A stretch of 64,000 bases of DNA from Burkholderiales bacterium PBB6 (GCA_002255925.1 NKIH01000004.1:372001-436000); one strand, 5' to 3'; counted from the stretch's first letter, positions 7,960 to 19,998 are shown. Made by a program: numbers and translations. The notes: generated from the letters alone by a model not told the origin.

Positions 7960-10092
7960 ATGAGCATCACCACCCGACTGCCTGCCGCGCTGCAGGAAGG
8001 CCGCAGCGCGCCCCTGGGCTCGCTGGCCCGCGACAATGGCGTGAACTTCGCCGTGTTCTCGCAGCATGCCCAGCGCATGGAGCTGTGCGTGTTCGACGCC
8101 TCCGGCAGCCGTGAGCTGCGTCGCTACGAGCTGCACGGCCCGCACGACCAGGTCTTCCACGGCTTCCTGCCCGGCGTGGGTGAGGGCCTGGTCTACGGCC
8201 TGCGCGCGCACGGCCCGTACCAGCCCGAAGCCGGCCACCGCTTCAACCCGAACAAGCTGCTGCTGGACCCGTACGCCCGCGACATCGTCGGCCACCACCG
8301 CTGGCTGCCCGAGCACCACGGCTACGAGATCGGCCACCCCGAGGGCACGCGCTCATTTGATCGCCGCGACAACGCCGCGCATGCGCTGAAGGCCCGCGTG
8401 GCCGAGCCCATCGGCACGGCGCCGGGCTTTCTGAATGCGCCGCGGGTGCCGGTGTCGCGTACCGTGCTGTACGAGGTGCACGTCAAGGGCTTCAGCCAGC
8501 TGCACCCGGGCATTCCACCCGAGCTTCGCGGCAGCTATGCGGCGCTGGCCCACCCGGCGGCCATTGCGCATTTCAAGGCGCTGGGCATCACCACGCTGGC
8601 GCTGCTGCCGGTGCAGTTCCACCTCGATGAGCCGGGGCTGGTGGAACGTGGCCAGACCAACTACTGGGGCTACAACACCCTGGGCTTCTTTGCGGCGGAC
8701 CCGCGCTACGCGCTGCCCGACCACCGGCAAGATCCGGCGCTGGTGCGTGCGGAGTTCCGCCAGATGGTGGCTGACCTGCACGCCGCCGGCCTGGAGGTGG
8801 TGCTGGACGTGGTCTACAACCACACGCCCGAAGGCAGCGAAGCCGGTGCCACGCTCAGCTTCCGGGGCCTGGACAACGCCAGCTGGTACCGCCTGGCGCC
8901 GGACGACCCCAGCCGCAACGAGAACTTCACCGGCTGCGGCAATACGCTGAACGTGGCGCACCCGCGCGTCACCCAGTTCGTGCTCGATTCCCTGCGCTTC
9001 TGGGTGCAGGAGATGGGCGTCGACGGCTTCCGGTTTGACCTGGCGCCCGTGCTGGGCCGCACTCGCCACGGGTTTGACCCCAACGCCGCCTTCTTCGTGG
9101 CGATGCGGCAAGACCCGCTGCTGGCGCAGGTGCACCTGATCGCCGAGCCCTGGGATGCCTCGTACGACGGCTACCAGGTAGGCCGCTTCCCCGGCCGCTG
9201 GGTGGAATGGAACGACAAGTTCCGCGACACCGTGCGCCGCTACTGGCTGCACCGCGCCGTGGGCCGAGGCGAGCTGGCGCGGCGCTTCACCGCGTCGAGT
9301 GATTTGTTCCACCACGGCCAGCGGCGGCCCAGTGCGTCGGTGAACTTCATCACCGCCCACGACGGCTACACGCTGACCGACCTCGTCACCTACCAGCACA
9401 AGCACAACGAGGCCAACGGCGAAGGCAACCGCGACGGCCGCGATGGCGAGCCCAGCCACAACTTCGGTGTGGAAGGCCCGACCGAGGAGGCCGGCATCGT
9501 GCTGGCCCGTGACCGCGTGCGGCGCGCCATGCTGGCCACCTTGCTGCTGGCCCAGGGCACGCCGATGCTGTGCGCGGGCGACGAGATCGGCAACACCCAG
9601 GCTGGCAACAACAACGCCTATTGCCAGGACAACGCCACCGGCTGGCTGGGCTGGCCGCAGGCCGACCTGCGCCTGACCGCGCTGGTGGGTGAGCTGCTGG
9701 CGCTGCGCCGCGCCGAGCCTTCACTGCGCTACGACCACTGGTTCCACCCGCAGCCGGGTGAGCAGGGCCAGCGCGGCCTCCAATGGTTCACGCCGGCCGG
9801 CCGCGAGATGCAGGTGAACGACTGGCATGACGGCAGCCAGCATGCCTTTGCCTGCCACCTGATCGCCGGGCCGGCCGATGACCTGACCTGTGACGTTGAC
9901 TGCCCCGGCAGCCCGCGCCTGATGCTGGCCTTCAACCCTGACAGCCTGCCCACGCGCTTCACGCTGGGCGCCTGCGCCTGGGAGCTGGTGTTCGACAGCA
10001 GCGGCGAATTGCTGCGCGGGCCGCTGCCGGCGGAGTCACACGTGCTGATGGTGCCCTCGCATGCGCTGGTGGTGTTGCGGGCGCAGGCCTGA
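7960..10092 (+). CDS. glgX: Glycogen debranching enzyme GlgX (GH13_11)
   Basis: Hydrolyses alpha-1,6 branches of phosphorylase-trimmed glycogen in the cytoplasm. The 710-residue protein starts with a CBM48-like domain (GVNFAVFSQHA, about residues 27-37) and continues with the GH13 barrel: [29 protein letters not shown] with the nucleophile Asp, LIAEPWD with the acid Glu, and FITAHDGYTLTDLV. The pattern HNEANGEGNRDG is typical of GlgX/isoamylase-type enzymes. The ATG at 7960 has no strong Shine-Dalgarno site; the gene lies 34 bases after glgB and may be read by coupling. There is no signal peptide, which separates it from the exported pullulanase further downstream. Confidence 0.92.
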   Translation: MSITTRLPAALQEGRSAPLGSLARDNGVNFAVFSQHAQRMELCVFDASGSRELRRYELHGPHDQVFHGFLPGVGEGLVYGLRAHGPYQPEAGHRFNPNKLLLDPYARDIVGHHRWLPEHHGYEIGHPEGTRSFDRRDNAAHALKARVAEPIGTAPGFLNAPRVPVSRTVLYEVHVKGFSQLHPGIPPELRGSYAALAHPAAIAHFKALGITTLALLPVQFHLDEPGLVERGQTNYWGYNTLGFFAADPRYALPDHRQDPALVRAEFRQMVADLHAAGLEVVLDVVYNHTPEGSEAGATLSFRGLDNASWYRLAPDDPSRNENFTGCGNTLNVAHPRVTQFVLDSLRFWVQEMGVDGFRFDLAPVLGRTRHGFDPNAAFFVAMRQDPLLAQVHLIAEPWDASYDGYQVGRFPGRWVEWNDKFRDTVRRYWLHRAVGRGELARRFTASSDLFHHGQRRPSASVNFITAHDGYTLTDLVTYQHKHNEANGEGNRDGRDGEPSHNFGVEGPTEEAGIVLARDRVRRAMLATLLLAQGTPMLCAGDEIGNTQAGNNNAYCQDNATGWLGWPQADLRLTALVGELLALRRAEPSLRYDHWFHPQPGEQGQRGLQWFTPAGREMQVNDWHDGSQHAFACHLIAGPADDLTCDVDCPGSPRLMLAFNPDSLPTRFTLGACAWELVFDSSGELLRGPLPAESHVLMVPSHALVVLRAQA

Positions 10093-10191
10093 CGGGCCCG
10101 GCCGAACACGCGTCCGACACACGCCATCAAGACCCATTTCCGCCCTCTCGTTCCGATTTTTCTCACCCAACAACACGATCCGGAGACCCTC

Positions 10192-11718
10192 ATGCACCTT
10201 CCTCCGCGCACCTCGGGCGTCCTGCTGCACGTCACGTCATTGCCCAGCCCGCACGGCATCGGCGACTTCGGCCCCGGCGCCTACCACTTCGTCGACTGGC
10301 TGCAATCAGCCGGCCAGAGCCTGTGGCAGCTGTTGCCCACCACGCCGATCGGCCCGGCCAACTCGCCCTACCAGAGCGTGTCGGCCTTTGCCGGCAGCCC
10401 GCTGATGGTGGCGTTCGAGCCGCTGGTGGCCAAGGGCTGGATGAGCGCGCCGCAACTGCCGGACGGCGGCTTCAACGTCTACCGCGTCGAGTACGAGAAG
10501 GTGGTGCCGTGGCGCATGGCGCAGCTGCGCCTGGCAGCCGAGGGATTCTTCGCACGCGGCAGCAAGGCCGACCACAAGGCCTTCGAAACCTGGGCGGATG
10601 CGCAGCGTTCCTGGCTGGATGACTACGGCCTGTTCATGGCGCTGGAAACCGTGCATGGCGGCCAGCCCTGGTGGACCTGGGCACCCAAGCTGCGCGACCG
10701 CGACGCCGCGCAGATGAAGGCCGCCCGCCGCACGCACGCCGCCGAGATCCGTTTCTGGGAATTCGTGCAGTGGTGCTTCGACACCCAGTGCGCCGCCGTG
10801 AAGGCCTATGCGAACGAGCGCGGCATTGGCATCGTCGGTGACCTGCCGATCTTCATCGCCCACCACAGCGCTGATTGCTGGGCCCGCCCGGATCTGTACT
10901 TCCTCGACGACAACTGCCAGCCCACGGTGGTGGCCGGCGTGCCGCCCGATGTGTTCTCGGTGGACGGCCAGCGCTGGGGCAACCCGCTTTACCGCTGGGA
11001 CCGCATGGCCGAAGAAAACTTCGCCTGGTGGACGGCCCGCGTCTGCCGCGCGCTGGAGCAGGCCGATGTGTTCCGCATCGACCACTTCCGCGGCTTTGCC
11101 GGTTACTGGGAAGTGCCGGCCAGTGCGCCCACGGCGGCCACCGGCGAATGGGTGCCCGGCCCGGGCCAGGCTCTTTTCGAGGCCATTGAGCGCGAGCTGG
11201 GCAGCCTGCCCATCATCGCGGAAGACCTGGGCGTGATCACGCCGGACGTGGTGGCGCTGCGTGACGGCTGCAACTTCCCCGGCATGCGCATCCTGCAGTT
11301 CGCGTTTGGTGCGGACGGCGACCAGGAATTCCTGCCGCACAACTACGTGCCGCACACCGTGGTCTACACCGGCACGCACGACAACGAAACCGTGCGCGGC
11401 TGGTGGCACAACGCGCCTGAGCGCGAGCGTATCTACGCCGGCACCTACCTGGCGTGTGGCGAGCACGATGTGCATTGGGGCATGATCCGCGCCGCCGCCA
11501 ATTCGGTGGCCAGCATGGCGATCTTCCCGCTGCAGGACGTGCTGGGCCTGGACGGCAGCCACCGCATGAACCTGCCTGGTTCGGTGGAGGGCAACTGGGC
11601 CTGGCGCTTTGATTGGCACATGGTGGGCAGCGAGCCCGGCCGCGTGCTGGGCGTGATCACCGCCGCCAGCGGCCGTGGCCCGTTCAAGCTGCTGAACCTG
11701 CCGGGCCAGCCGGGCTGA
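10192..11718 (+). CDS. malQ: 4-alpha-glucanotransferase (amylomaltase, GH77)
   Basis: Disproportionates maltodextrins by moving glucan chains between acceptors and releasing glucose. The 508-residue length and the GH77 motifs fit: SPYQSVSAFAGSP for substrate binding, GDLPIFIAHHSAD, the nucleophile Asp in FRIDHFRGF, the acid Glu in IIAEDLG, and the transition-state Asp in GTHDNET. The ATG is preceded by CCGGAGA. It lies about 100 bases after glgX and is the last gene of the operon, ending just before a strong hairpin. In context it would convert imported short maltodextrins into chains long enough for GlgP. Confidence 0.93.
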   Translation: MHLPPRTSGVLLHVTSLPSPHGIGDFGPGAYHFVDWLQSAGQSLWQLLPTTPIGPANSPYQSVSAFAGSPLMVAFEPLVAKGWMSAPQLPDGGFNVYRVEYEKVVPWRMAQLRLAAEGFFARGSKADHKAFETWADAQRSWLDDYGLFMALETVHGGQPWWTWAPKLRDRDAAQMKAARRTHAAEIRFWEFVQWCFDTQCAAVKAYANERGIGIVGDLPIFIAHHSADCWARPDLYFLDDNCQPTVVAGVPPDVFSVDGQRWGNPLYRWDRMAEENFAWWTARVCRALEQADVFRIDHFRGFAGYWEVPASAPTAATGEWVPGPGQALFEAIERELGSLPIIAEDLGVITPDVVALRDGCNFPGMRILQFAFGADGDQEFLPHNYVPHTVVYTGTHDNETVRGWWHNAPERERIYAGTYLACGEHDVHWGMIRAAANSVASMAIFPLQDVLGLDGSHRMNLPGSVEGNWAWRFDWHMVGSEPGRVLGVITAASGRGPFKLLNLPGQPG

Positions 11719-11738
11719 GCGAGGCGTCTTCAGACATG

Positions 11739-11764
11739 ACAAGGGCCGCTGATGCGGCCCTTGT
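11739..11764. terminator. Bidirectional hairpin terminator between malQ and an amylase gene
   Basis: ACAAGGGCCGC and GCGGCCCTTGT form a perfect 11-base-pair stem around TGAT. It lies between the convergent stops of malQ and the leftward alpha-amylase gene. The flanking T-tracts are short, so efficiency is uncertain. Confidence 0.7.
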
Positions 11765-11785
11765 TCATGGTGGGTGCTGTCGGGA

Positions 11786-13588
11786 TTACTTCACCCGCCA
11801 CACCTGTACCGACTGGGCCGGCAAGTCGATCGAGCCGGTGGCTTTAGACGCCGTCTCAGCGCTGCCCACTGCCGGGAACAGGCTCACCAACTGAGCCTTT
11901 CCTGACAGCCCCGGCACCTTCACCGTGGTGGACGCGCCGTAGTTGATGACCACCAGCGTGCGCTCCTTGCCCAGCGCGCGCTGGAAGCCCAGCACGTTGC
12001 CCTTGGCAAAGCTGTGCTCGAAGCTGCCCCGCGCGATGCTGGGGTGGCCATTGCGCAGGCTCAGCATGGCTTTGTAGAAGCTACGGATCGAGTCGGGGTC
12101 GGCCTTCTGGCTGGCCACGTTCTGCCTGGCCAGGTTCGGTGCCAGCGGGCGGAACGGCGTGCCGGTGGTGAAGCCGGCGGTGCGCGGGTCGCTGGTCCAG
12201 CTCATCGGGCTGCGCAGGGGCAAGTCGCCCGTCACACCCAGGGCGCCGGCCAGGCCGATGTCTTCACCGAAGTAGATGAAGGGCGTGCCGGGTTGCAGCA
12301 GGTAGGTGGCGGCCACCAGCTTGTAGCGGGCCTCGTCGCCTTGCAGCTGGTCCCACAGGCGGTCGCCGGCAAAGATGTCGTGGTTGTGCACCATGGTCGA
12401 CATGCCCTCGGGGGCCGTGCGCCAGAAGCTGGCCAGTTTTTCGACCGCGGCGGTGTCACCCTTGGCTGCCTTCACATAGTTCTCGACATAGCCGAAGGCG
12501 AAGGCGCTGCCGCACACGTTGGGCGCGGCCCAGCTCTCGGGTTTGGCGGTGGCCTCGCACACCACCCAGCGCTTGTCGTAGCTGCGGATCAGCTTGGCCA
12601 GGCGCAGCGTGAGCGCGCGGCTTTCCGGCTGGTCGTTCCAGGCCACGGCGTCGCGCTCGATCAGGTGAGGCACGGCATCAAGGCGGAAGCCGTCCAGGCC
12701 CCGGTTCAGCCAGAAGCGCAGGCTGTCTTCGTGGTACGCCACCACGGCCGGGTTGCGCAGGTTGAAGTCCGGCATGTGCGGGCCGAAGGTGCCGAAGTAG
12801 AAGTCACGCGAGCCAGCTGGTGCGGGCGGCAGGTCTTTCGGCTCCAGCTTGCTGTTCCAGTGTTCGGCCGCGGTCAGGTACCAGGGGTTCTTGCCCCAGA
12901 TGTCCCAGCCCTTGGGCTCGGTGTCCGAAAACACGAACCATTTGCGCCAGGGGCTGGCCGGGTTCTTGGCGGCGTCCATGAAGGGCGGGAACTGCGCCGC
13001 GCTGTGGTTCACCACGTAGTCCATCACCACGCCGATGCCGCGTGCATGCGCCTGCTTGATCAGCTCGTCGAAGTCGGCCAGCGTGCCGTACTCGGGCGCG
13101 ATGCTGCGGTAGTCCGAGGTGGCGTAACCGTGGTCGCCGTCGGCGTTGCGGGTGATGGGCATCAGCCACAGGCCCGTCACGCCCAGGTCTTTCAGCTCGT
13201 CCAGGCGCTGGGTCAGGCCTTTGAGGTCACCCACGCCGTCGCCATCGCCGTCCGCAAAGGCGCGCACGAAGATCTCCATGAACGCGCCCTTTTCCCAGCC
13301 GGCCTTCAAGGGGCTGGTGCTGCGCCGGGCGGGCACCGGGCTGATGTCGATATCGGCCAGGCGGGGGGCGGCTGCGGGTACCAGCGGGGTTGTGGTGGCA
13401 GTTGCGGCTGCGGTTGCGGCTGCGGTTGCGGCTGCGGTTGCGGTTGCGGTTGCGGTTACGGTTGCTGCTGCTGCTGCTGCTGCAGGCGTTGCCGCACTGT
13501 CAGCAGCCTGGGCCAGGCCAGCGCCGCTCAGGGCCAGCAGGGTGGCCAGGCACAGGCGCGTCAGCAAGGGCGTTGTGAAGTTGTCCAT
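11786..13588 (-). CDS. Exported alpha-amylase family protein (GH13) with low-complexity linker
   Basis: Predicted to hydrolyse alpha-1,4 bonds of starch or maltodextrin outside the cytoplasm. From the ATG at 13588 the protein begins with a Sec signal peptide (MDNFTTPLLTRL, hydrophobic core, cleavage near GLAQA-A). An Ala/Thr/Val linker encoded by hexamer repeats follows (about residues 35-70). The GH13 barrel has GDGVGDLKGL (a calcium-site-like loop), VVMDYVVNHS, LDGFRLDAVPHLIE with the nucleophile Asp, a Glu in VCEAT and VHNHD. An upstream ATG at 13624 would add 12 residues; neither has a clear ribosome-binding site. It lies just behind a paralogous lipoprotein amylase and is probably cotranscribed with it. 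The exact product specificity is not clear. Confidence 0.85.
   Translation of the reverse strand: MDNFTTPLLTRLCLATLLALSGAGLAQAADSAATPAAAAAAATVTATATATAAATAAATAAATATTTPLVPAAAPRLADIDISPVPARRSTSPLKAGWEKGAFMEIFVRAFADGDGDGVGDLKGLTQRLDELKDLGVTGLWLMPITRNADGDHGYATSDYRSIAPEYGTLADFDELIKQAHARGIGVVMDYVVNHSAAQFPPFMDAAKNPASPWRKWFVFSDTEPKGWDIWGKNPWYLTAAEHWNSKLEPKDLPPAPAGSRDFYFGTFGPHMPDFNLRNPAVVAYHEDSLRFWLNRGLDGFRLDAVPHLIERDAVAWNDQPESRALTLRLAKLIRSYDKRWVVCEATAKPESWAAPNVCGSAFAFGYVENYVKAAKGDTAAVEKLASFWRTAPEGMSTMVHNHDIFAGDRLWDQLQGDEARYKLVAATYLLQPGTPFIYFGEDIGLAGALGVTGDLPLRSPMSWTSDPRTAGFTTGTPFRPLAPNLARQNVASQKADPDSIRSFYKAMLSLRNGHPSIARGSFEHSFAKGNVLGFQRALGKERTLVVINYGASTTVKVPGLSGKAQLVSLFPAVGSAETASKATGSIDLPAQSVQVWRVK
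13400..13486. repeat. Hexamer tandem repeat coding for an Ala/Thr/Val linker
   Basis: About 14 imperfect 6-base units of the type GGTTGC or GGCTGC, ending in a run of GCT triplets, lie inside the amylase gene just after the signal peptide. Because units are multiples of three, gain or loss of units would change linker length without a frameshift. Confidence 0.8.
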
Positions 13589-13636
13589 GGTGCTGGTCGA
13601 GCGATGGCGGGTGTGTTGGGTCATTCGTGGGTCCAG

Positions 13637-15352
13637 TCAGGGTTGTGCCACATCCAGCAGCAAAAGGCTCTGGGCGGGCACGGTGATGCTGGCGGTGCCG
13701 CTGGCGCTGGCGGTGGCCGGCGTGCTGGCGCCGGCCGGGTTTTGCAGTGCGGTCAGCACGGCGTTGGCGCCGAGGCTGGCCACACTCACGGTGCTGGCGG
13801 TGGTGCCGGTGTTGATCAGCACCAGGCTGCGCTGGGTGCCCTGGGTGCGTTGCCACTGCATCACGTTGCCGCTGACCAGCGCATTGCTGAAGGCGCCGGT
13901 GCGCAAGGAGGCTCGATCCTTGCGCAGGTTCAGCAAGGCCTTGTAGTGGTTGAGCAGCGATTGGCTGTCAGCCGTTTGGGCCGCCACGTTCTGGCTGGCC
14001 ACATTAGCGGCCAGCGCCCGGTAGGGCTGGCCGGTGGTGAAGCCGCCGCGCGTGGTGTCGGCCGTCCAGCTCATCGGGCTGCGCAGGGCCGCGTCACCGC
14101 TCAGGCCCTGGCCCAGCCCCAGGCCGATCTCTTCGCCGTAATACACATACGGCGTGCCCGGCAGCATCAGGTGAATGGCCGCAGCCAGCTTGTACTGCGG
14201 CACGTTGCCGCCAAGCTGCTGCCACACGCGGCTGCCTGCAAAACCGTCGTGGTTCGACAGGAAGGTGGCCATGCCGGCCGGCGCGCTGCTGGCGTAATCA
14301 AGCACCGCCTGCATGGCCGTGGTGTTGCCACGCGCCGCGTTCAGCAGCTTGGGCGCCAGATCAAACGCGAAGGCGTTGCCGCAGCCGGTGCTGGCCGCAA
14401 AGCCGAGCGGGTCATCGGGTGCCTCGCAGACCATGGTGCGCCGCGTGTACGACTGCACCACGGCCTGCATCCGGTTCATCAGCGCCTTGTTCTCGGGCTG
14501 GTTGTTCCAGGCATCGGGGCCGTTTTCGATCAGCACGCCCACCGCGTCGAAGCGGAAGCCGTCCACCCCCCGGTTCAGCCAGAAGCGCAGGTTGCTGGCG
14601 TGCCAGTTTTCCACCGCGGCCGAGCGCAGGTTGAAGTCTGGCATCTGGTCCCAGAACGGCGCGTAGTAGGCGCCGGTGGCCTGCGGCCGCCACGGGTTGC
14701 CGCCCCACACCGACCAGCCGGCCGGCACGCTGTCTTGCCATACATACCAATCACGCCAGGCATTGGTGCGGGCGCTGCTGGCGTTGGTGAACAGCGGGTG
14801 TTGGGCAGCGCTGTGGTTCATCACGTAATCAAGCACCACGCCGATGCCGCGGGCGTGGGCTTGGGCGATCAGCGCGTCCATGTCTACCAGGCTGCCGTAA
14901 TCGGCCTCGATGTTCCGGTAGTCGGTTACCGCGTAACCGTGGTCGTGGTCCTGGCTGCGCGCCACGGGCATCAGCCACAGGCCGGTCACGCCCAGGTCTT
15001 TCAAATAGTCGAGGCGGCTGATCAGGCCTTGCAGATCGCCCTTGCCGTCGCCGTCGCTGTCCTGGTAGCTGCGCACGAAAATCTGCATGAAGGCGCCGCG
15101 GTGCCAGTCGGCGGCCAGCGGGCTGCCGGTATCTTGGGCGGCTACCGTGCTCACATCCACGGCCGGCAGTGCGGGGCCGGTGGCTTGGGGCGGGGCAGGG
15201 GTGTCCACGCCGCTGCCACCGCCACCGCCGCAGGCGCTCAAAGGCAGGGCCAGCGCCAGAGCAACGGCCACCGACCACGGCGTGGCCGTGAACGGGCGAC
15301 TGGTGCGGGGCTTGCAAGTTGGGGTGGTTAGCGCGCCGGGTGCAGTTTTCAT
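13637..15352 (-). CDS. Alpha-amylase family lipoprotein (GH13)
   Basis: Predicted membrane-anchored alpha-amylase. The 571-residue product has a long basic n-region, a hydrophobic stretch and the lipobox LSAC followed by a Gly-rich spacer (about residues 38-48), so it should be a lipoprotein. GH13 features follow in order: [39 protein letters not shown] with the nucleophile Asp, Glu in VCEAP and LSNHDGFA. It shares most motifs and spacing with the next gene downstream, so the pair is probably a tandem duplication. The ATG at 15352 has no convincing Shine-Dalgarno site, and one copy of the proposed operator ends only 2 bases upstream of it. A later non-ATG start before the hydrophobic stretch cannot be excluded. 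Confidence 0.87.
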   Translation of the reverse strand: MKTAPGALTTPTCKPRTSRPFTATPWSVAVALALALPLSACGGGGGSGVDTPAPPQATGPALPAVDVSTVAAQDTGSPLAADWHRGAFMQIFVRSYQDSDGDGKGDLQGLISRLDYLKDLGVTGLWLMPVARSQDHDHGYAVTDYRNIEADYGSLVDMDALIAQAHARGIGVVLDYVMNHSAAQHPLFTNASSARTNAWRDWYVWQDSVPAGWSVWGGNPWRPQATGAYYAPFWDQMPDFNLRSAAVENWHASNLRFWLNRGVDGFRFDAVGVLIENGPDAWNNQPENKALMNRMQAVVQSYTRRTMVCEAPDDPLGFAASTGCGNAFAFDLAPKLLNAARGNTTAMQAVLDYASSAPAGMATFLSNHDGFAGSRVWQQLGGNVPQYKLAAAIHLMLPGTPYVYYGEEIGLGLGQGLSGDAALRSPMSWTADTTRGGFTTGQPYRALAANVASQNVAAQTADSQSLLNHYKALLNLRKDRASLRTGAFSNALVSGNVMQWQRTQGTQRSLVLINTGTTASTVSVASLGANAVLTALQNPAGASTPATASASGTASITVPAQSLLLLDVAQP

Positions 15353-15354
15353 TC

Positions 15355-15369
15355 TGTAATTTGAATACC
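15355..15369. promoter_or_regulatory. Proposed starch-regulon operator, copy 3 (amylase side)
   Basis: TGTAATTTGAATACC matches the TGTA-N7-TACA pattern with one changed terminal base. It sits immediately next to the ATG of the lipoprotein amylase gene, where a bound protein would block transcript elongation or the ribosome site. Confidence 0.4.
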
Positions 15370-15452
15370 TAATTCCGGCCGATTTGGCCTATGACCATTG
15401 CATCATCAGGCTGATTGCGCAGTCAGTGGGGAATTCCTGTGTGTCTTGAATT

Positions 15453-15467
15453 TGTAGTTTGATTACA
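15453..15467. promoter_or_regulatory. Proposed starch-regulon operator, copy 4 (pullulanase side)
   Basis: TGTAGTTTGATTACA is an inverted repeat with one mismatch and a 3-base centre, closely matching the perfect copy at 3071. It ends 3 bases before the GAGGGG ribosome-binding site of the pullulanase gene. Confidence 0.5.
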
Positions 15468-15482
15468 TTTGAGGGGTCAATC

Positions 15483-18314
<2,832 letters not shown>

Positions 18315-18560
18315 AACCGGCGCCCGGCAAGTTGTAAGCGACAATCACAAGCTGCGCCCGAACGGGTTTCATCGGCGGCCCTCCCGGGCCCGCCCAGCCA
18401 CCCTGCGGACAGGCCAAATGCGCCTGAATCCCGGTGAGCTGTTGAGGGTTCACTTTTGAAGCCCTCCGCAAGTCTTTGCTTTTAAAGCTTATTTTCCGGA
18501 ATGATTATTTCAAACCGGGCGTAAGTATTTGATTTCATTGATTTTTTCCAATCCTGTTCA
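18315..18560. other. Intergenic region between pulA and the dcw cluster
   Basis: About 250 bases without a gene. The first half is GC-rich with short inverted repeats such as TTGT/ACAA near 18345; the second half, from about 18470, becomes A/T-rich, as expected for a promoter approach. No RNA gene or riboswitch was recognised. Confidence 0.6.
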
Positions 18561-18589
18561 TTGACGTTACAAACCTCGTGCGCTAAAGT
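18561..18589 (+). promoter_or_regulatory. Sigma70 promoter of mraZ (Pmra)
   Basis: A -35 box TTGACG (18561-18566), a 17-base spacer and a -10 box TAAAGT (18584-18589) precede mraZ. Transcription would start near 18596, leaving a leader of about 22 bases. It probably drives the whole division cluster. Confidence 0.65.
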
Positions 18590-18613
18590 GGGGGAAAGTG
18601 CACTTTTGTGGGG
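18589..18613 (+). promoter_or_regulatory. MraZ-binding repeats
   Basis: TGGGG (18589), a degenerate TGCAC (18599) and TGGGG (18609) are spaced exactly 10 bases apart. MraZ of other bacteria binds TGGGN direct repeats separated by 5 bases upstream of its own gene. Here the repeats overlap the -10 box and start site, which fits autorepression. Confidence 0.65.
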
Positions 18614-18617
18614 TCAC

Positions 18618-19058
18618 GTGTCAGATTTTGTGTTTCAGGGCGAATCAGCGTTGACGCTGGACGGGAAGGGGCGGGTCACCGTGCCAGCTCGGTTCCGCGA
18701 CGACCTGAACGCCCTGTGCACCGGTCAGATGACCGTGACCAAGCACCCTGGCCGCTGCCTGCTGCTGTTTCCGCGCCCCGCCTGGGTTGAGTTCCGAAGC
18801 AAGCTGTTGCAGTTGCCGATGGACGCCGAAGCCTGGCGCCGCCTGTTCCTGGGCAGCGCGATGGACGTCGACATCGACGCCGGCTCGCGCGTGCTGCTCT
18901 CGCCCGAGCTGCGCGCCTGGGCCGGGCTGGGCAAAGATCTCATGCTGGTGGGCATGGGCAGCCGGATGGAAATCTGGGATCGCGAGCGCTATCTCGCCAA
19001 TGAGAACCTGACCCTGTCGCAGCCCATGCCTGATGGCCTGCGCAACATGGTGATGTGA
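18618..19058 (+). CDS. mraZ: Transcriptional regulator MraZ
   Basis: DNA-binding protein with two AbrB-like domains that represses the division and cell-wall cluster. The 146-residue product shows the family signature [19 protein letters not shown] near the N-terminus, and a second copy of the fold ([22 protein letters not shown]) in the C-terminal half. GTG at 18618 is chosen because it follows GTGGGG and places the motif at the usual distance from the N-terminus; GTG at 18630 is the alternative. An in-frame TTG at 18561 lies inside the promoter and is unlikely. It is the first gene of the dcw cluster, with rsmH 10 bases downstream. Confidence 0.92.
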   Translation: MSDFVFQGESALTLDGKGRVTVPARFRDDLNALCTGQMTVTKHPGRCLLLFPRPAWVEFRSKLLQLPMDAEAWRRLFLGSAMDVDIDAGSRVLLSPELRAWAGLGKDLMLVGMGSRMEIWDRERYLANENLTLSQPMPDGLRNMVM

Positions 19059-19068
19059 GGCCTTCGCC

Positions 19069-19998
19069 ATGAGTTTTTCCCATGTCACCGTGCTGCTCGA
19101 CGAAACCGTCGACGGCGCCCTGAGCGACCCCGATGGCGTTTATGTCGACGGCACCTTCGGCCGCGGCGGTCATGCACGCGCCTTGCTCGCCAAGCTGGGG
19201 CCGAAGGGTCGCCTGATCGCCTTCGACAAAGACCCCGAGGCCGTGGCTGCGGCCACCACCGGCGACACCGCCATCACCGACCCGCGCTTCTCCATCCGCC
19301 ATGCCAGCTTCGCGCGCATGGCCGAGGTGCTGCGCGCCGAGGGCTGCCCGCCGCTGGCCGGCGTGCTGCTGGACCTGGGCGTGAGCTCGCCACAGATCGA
19401 CAACCCCGAGCGCGGGTTCAGCTTCCGTTTCGACGGCCCGCTGGACATGCGCATGGACACCACCCGCGGCGAAAGTGCCGCGGACTTTCTGGCCCGCGCC
19501 GATGAGCGCCTTCTCACACAGGTGATACGCGACTATGGAGAAGAGCGGTTTGCTTTCCAGATTGCAAAGGCGGTTGTTGCTCGCCGTGAGGCAGGACGCA
19601 CCCCTCGCACCACCGCTGAGCTATCCGAACTCGTGGCTGGTGTCGTCAAGACCCGCGAAGCGGGGCAAAACCCCGCCACGCGCACCTTTCAAGCTCTACG
19701 GATTTTCGTCAACGCCGAACTTGAAGAGCTGGAGCAAGGGCTGAGCGCAGCGCTGGAATTGCTGGGCACCGGCGGCCACCTGGCCGTGATCAGCTTCCAT
19801 TCGCTGGAAGACCGGATCGTCAAGACCTTCATCGCCCGCGAAAGCAAGGCGGAGGTGGACCGTCGCGCGCCGTTTGCGCCGCCGGTCAAGCCGCTGCGTC
19901 TGGCGGCACTCGGCCGCATCAAGCCGAGTGAAGGTGAGATTCGCGCCAACCCGCGCTCACGCTCGGCGGTGCTGCGTGTGGCGGAGCGGCTTGAATGA
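19069..19998 (+). CDS. rsmH: 16S rRNA (cytosine(1402)-N(4))-methyltransferase RsmH
   Basis: SAM-dependent methyltransferase that modifies C1402 of 16S rRNA (also known as MraW). The 309-residue protein starts with [15 protein letters not shown], followed by the SAM-binding loop [14 protein letters not shown] (about residues 25-38), [13 protein letters not shown], and [15 protein letters not shown] and [13 protein letters not shown] in the C-terminal half. All are hallmark segments. It overlaps ftsL by 4 bases (ATGA). The middle of the gene (about 19505-19740) uses ATA, CTA, GGA, GTT and GCA codons that are rare in its neighbours, although the protein sequence there is well conserved. Confidence 0.95.
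   Translation: MSFSHVTVLLDETVDGALSDPDGVYVDGTFGRGGHARALLAKLGPKGRLIAFDKDPEAVAAATTGDTAITDPRFSIRHASFARMAEVLRAEGCPPLAGVLLDLGVSSPQIDNPERGFSFRFDGPLDMRMDTTRGESAADFLARADERLLTQVIRDYGEERFAFQIAKAVVARREAGRTPRTTAELSELVAGVVKTREAGQNPATRTFQALRIFVNAELEELEQGLSAALELLGTGGHLAVISFHSLEDRIVKTFIARESKAEVDRRAPFAPPVKPLRLAALGRIKPSEGEIRANPRSRSAVLRVAERLE

Noticed and set aside
13400..13486. Possible CRISPR-like or regulatory repeat array
   Set aside because: Units are only 6 bases, contiguous, in frame and translated as a linker; there are no spacers.
12014..15331. A 1100-codon open frame on the plus strand opposite the two amylase genes
   Set aside because: It is antisense to two clear GH13 genes, its composition (Gly/His/Arg/Gln/Val-rich, long Cys/Gly runs over the hexamer repeat) is that of a high-GC shadow frame, and no domain is seen.
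18315..18560. Possible rnpB or riboswitch upstream of mraZ
   Set aside because: The conserved RNase P RNA and cobalamin-riboswitch segments were looked for by eye and not found.
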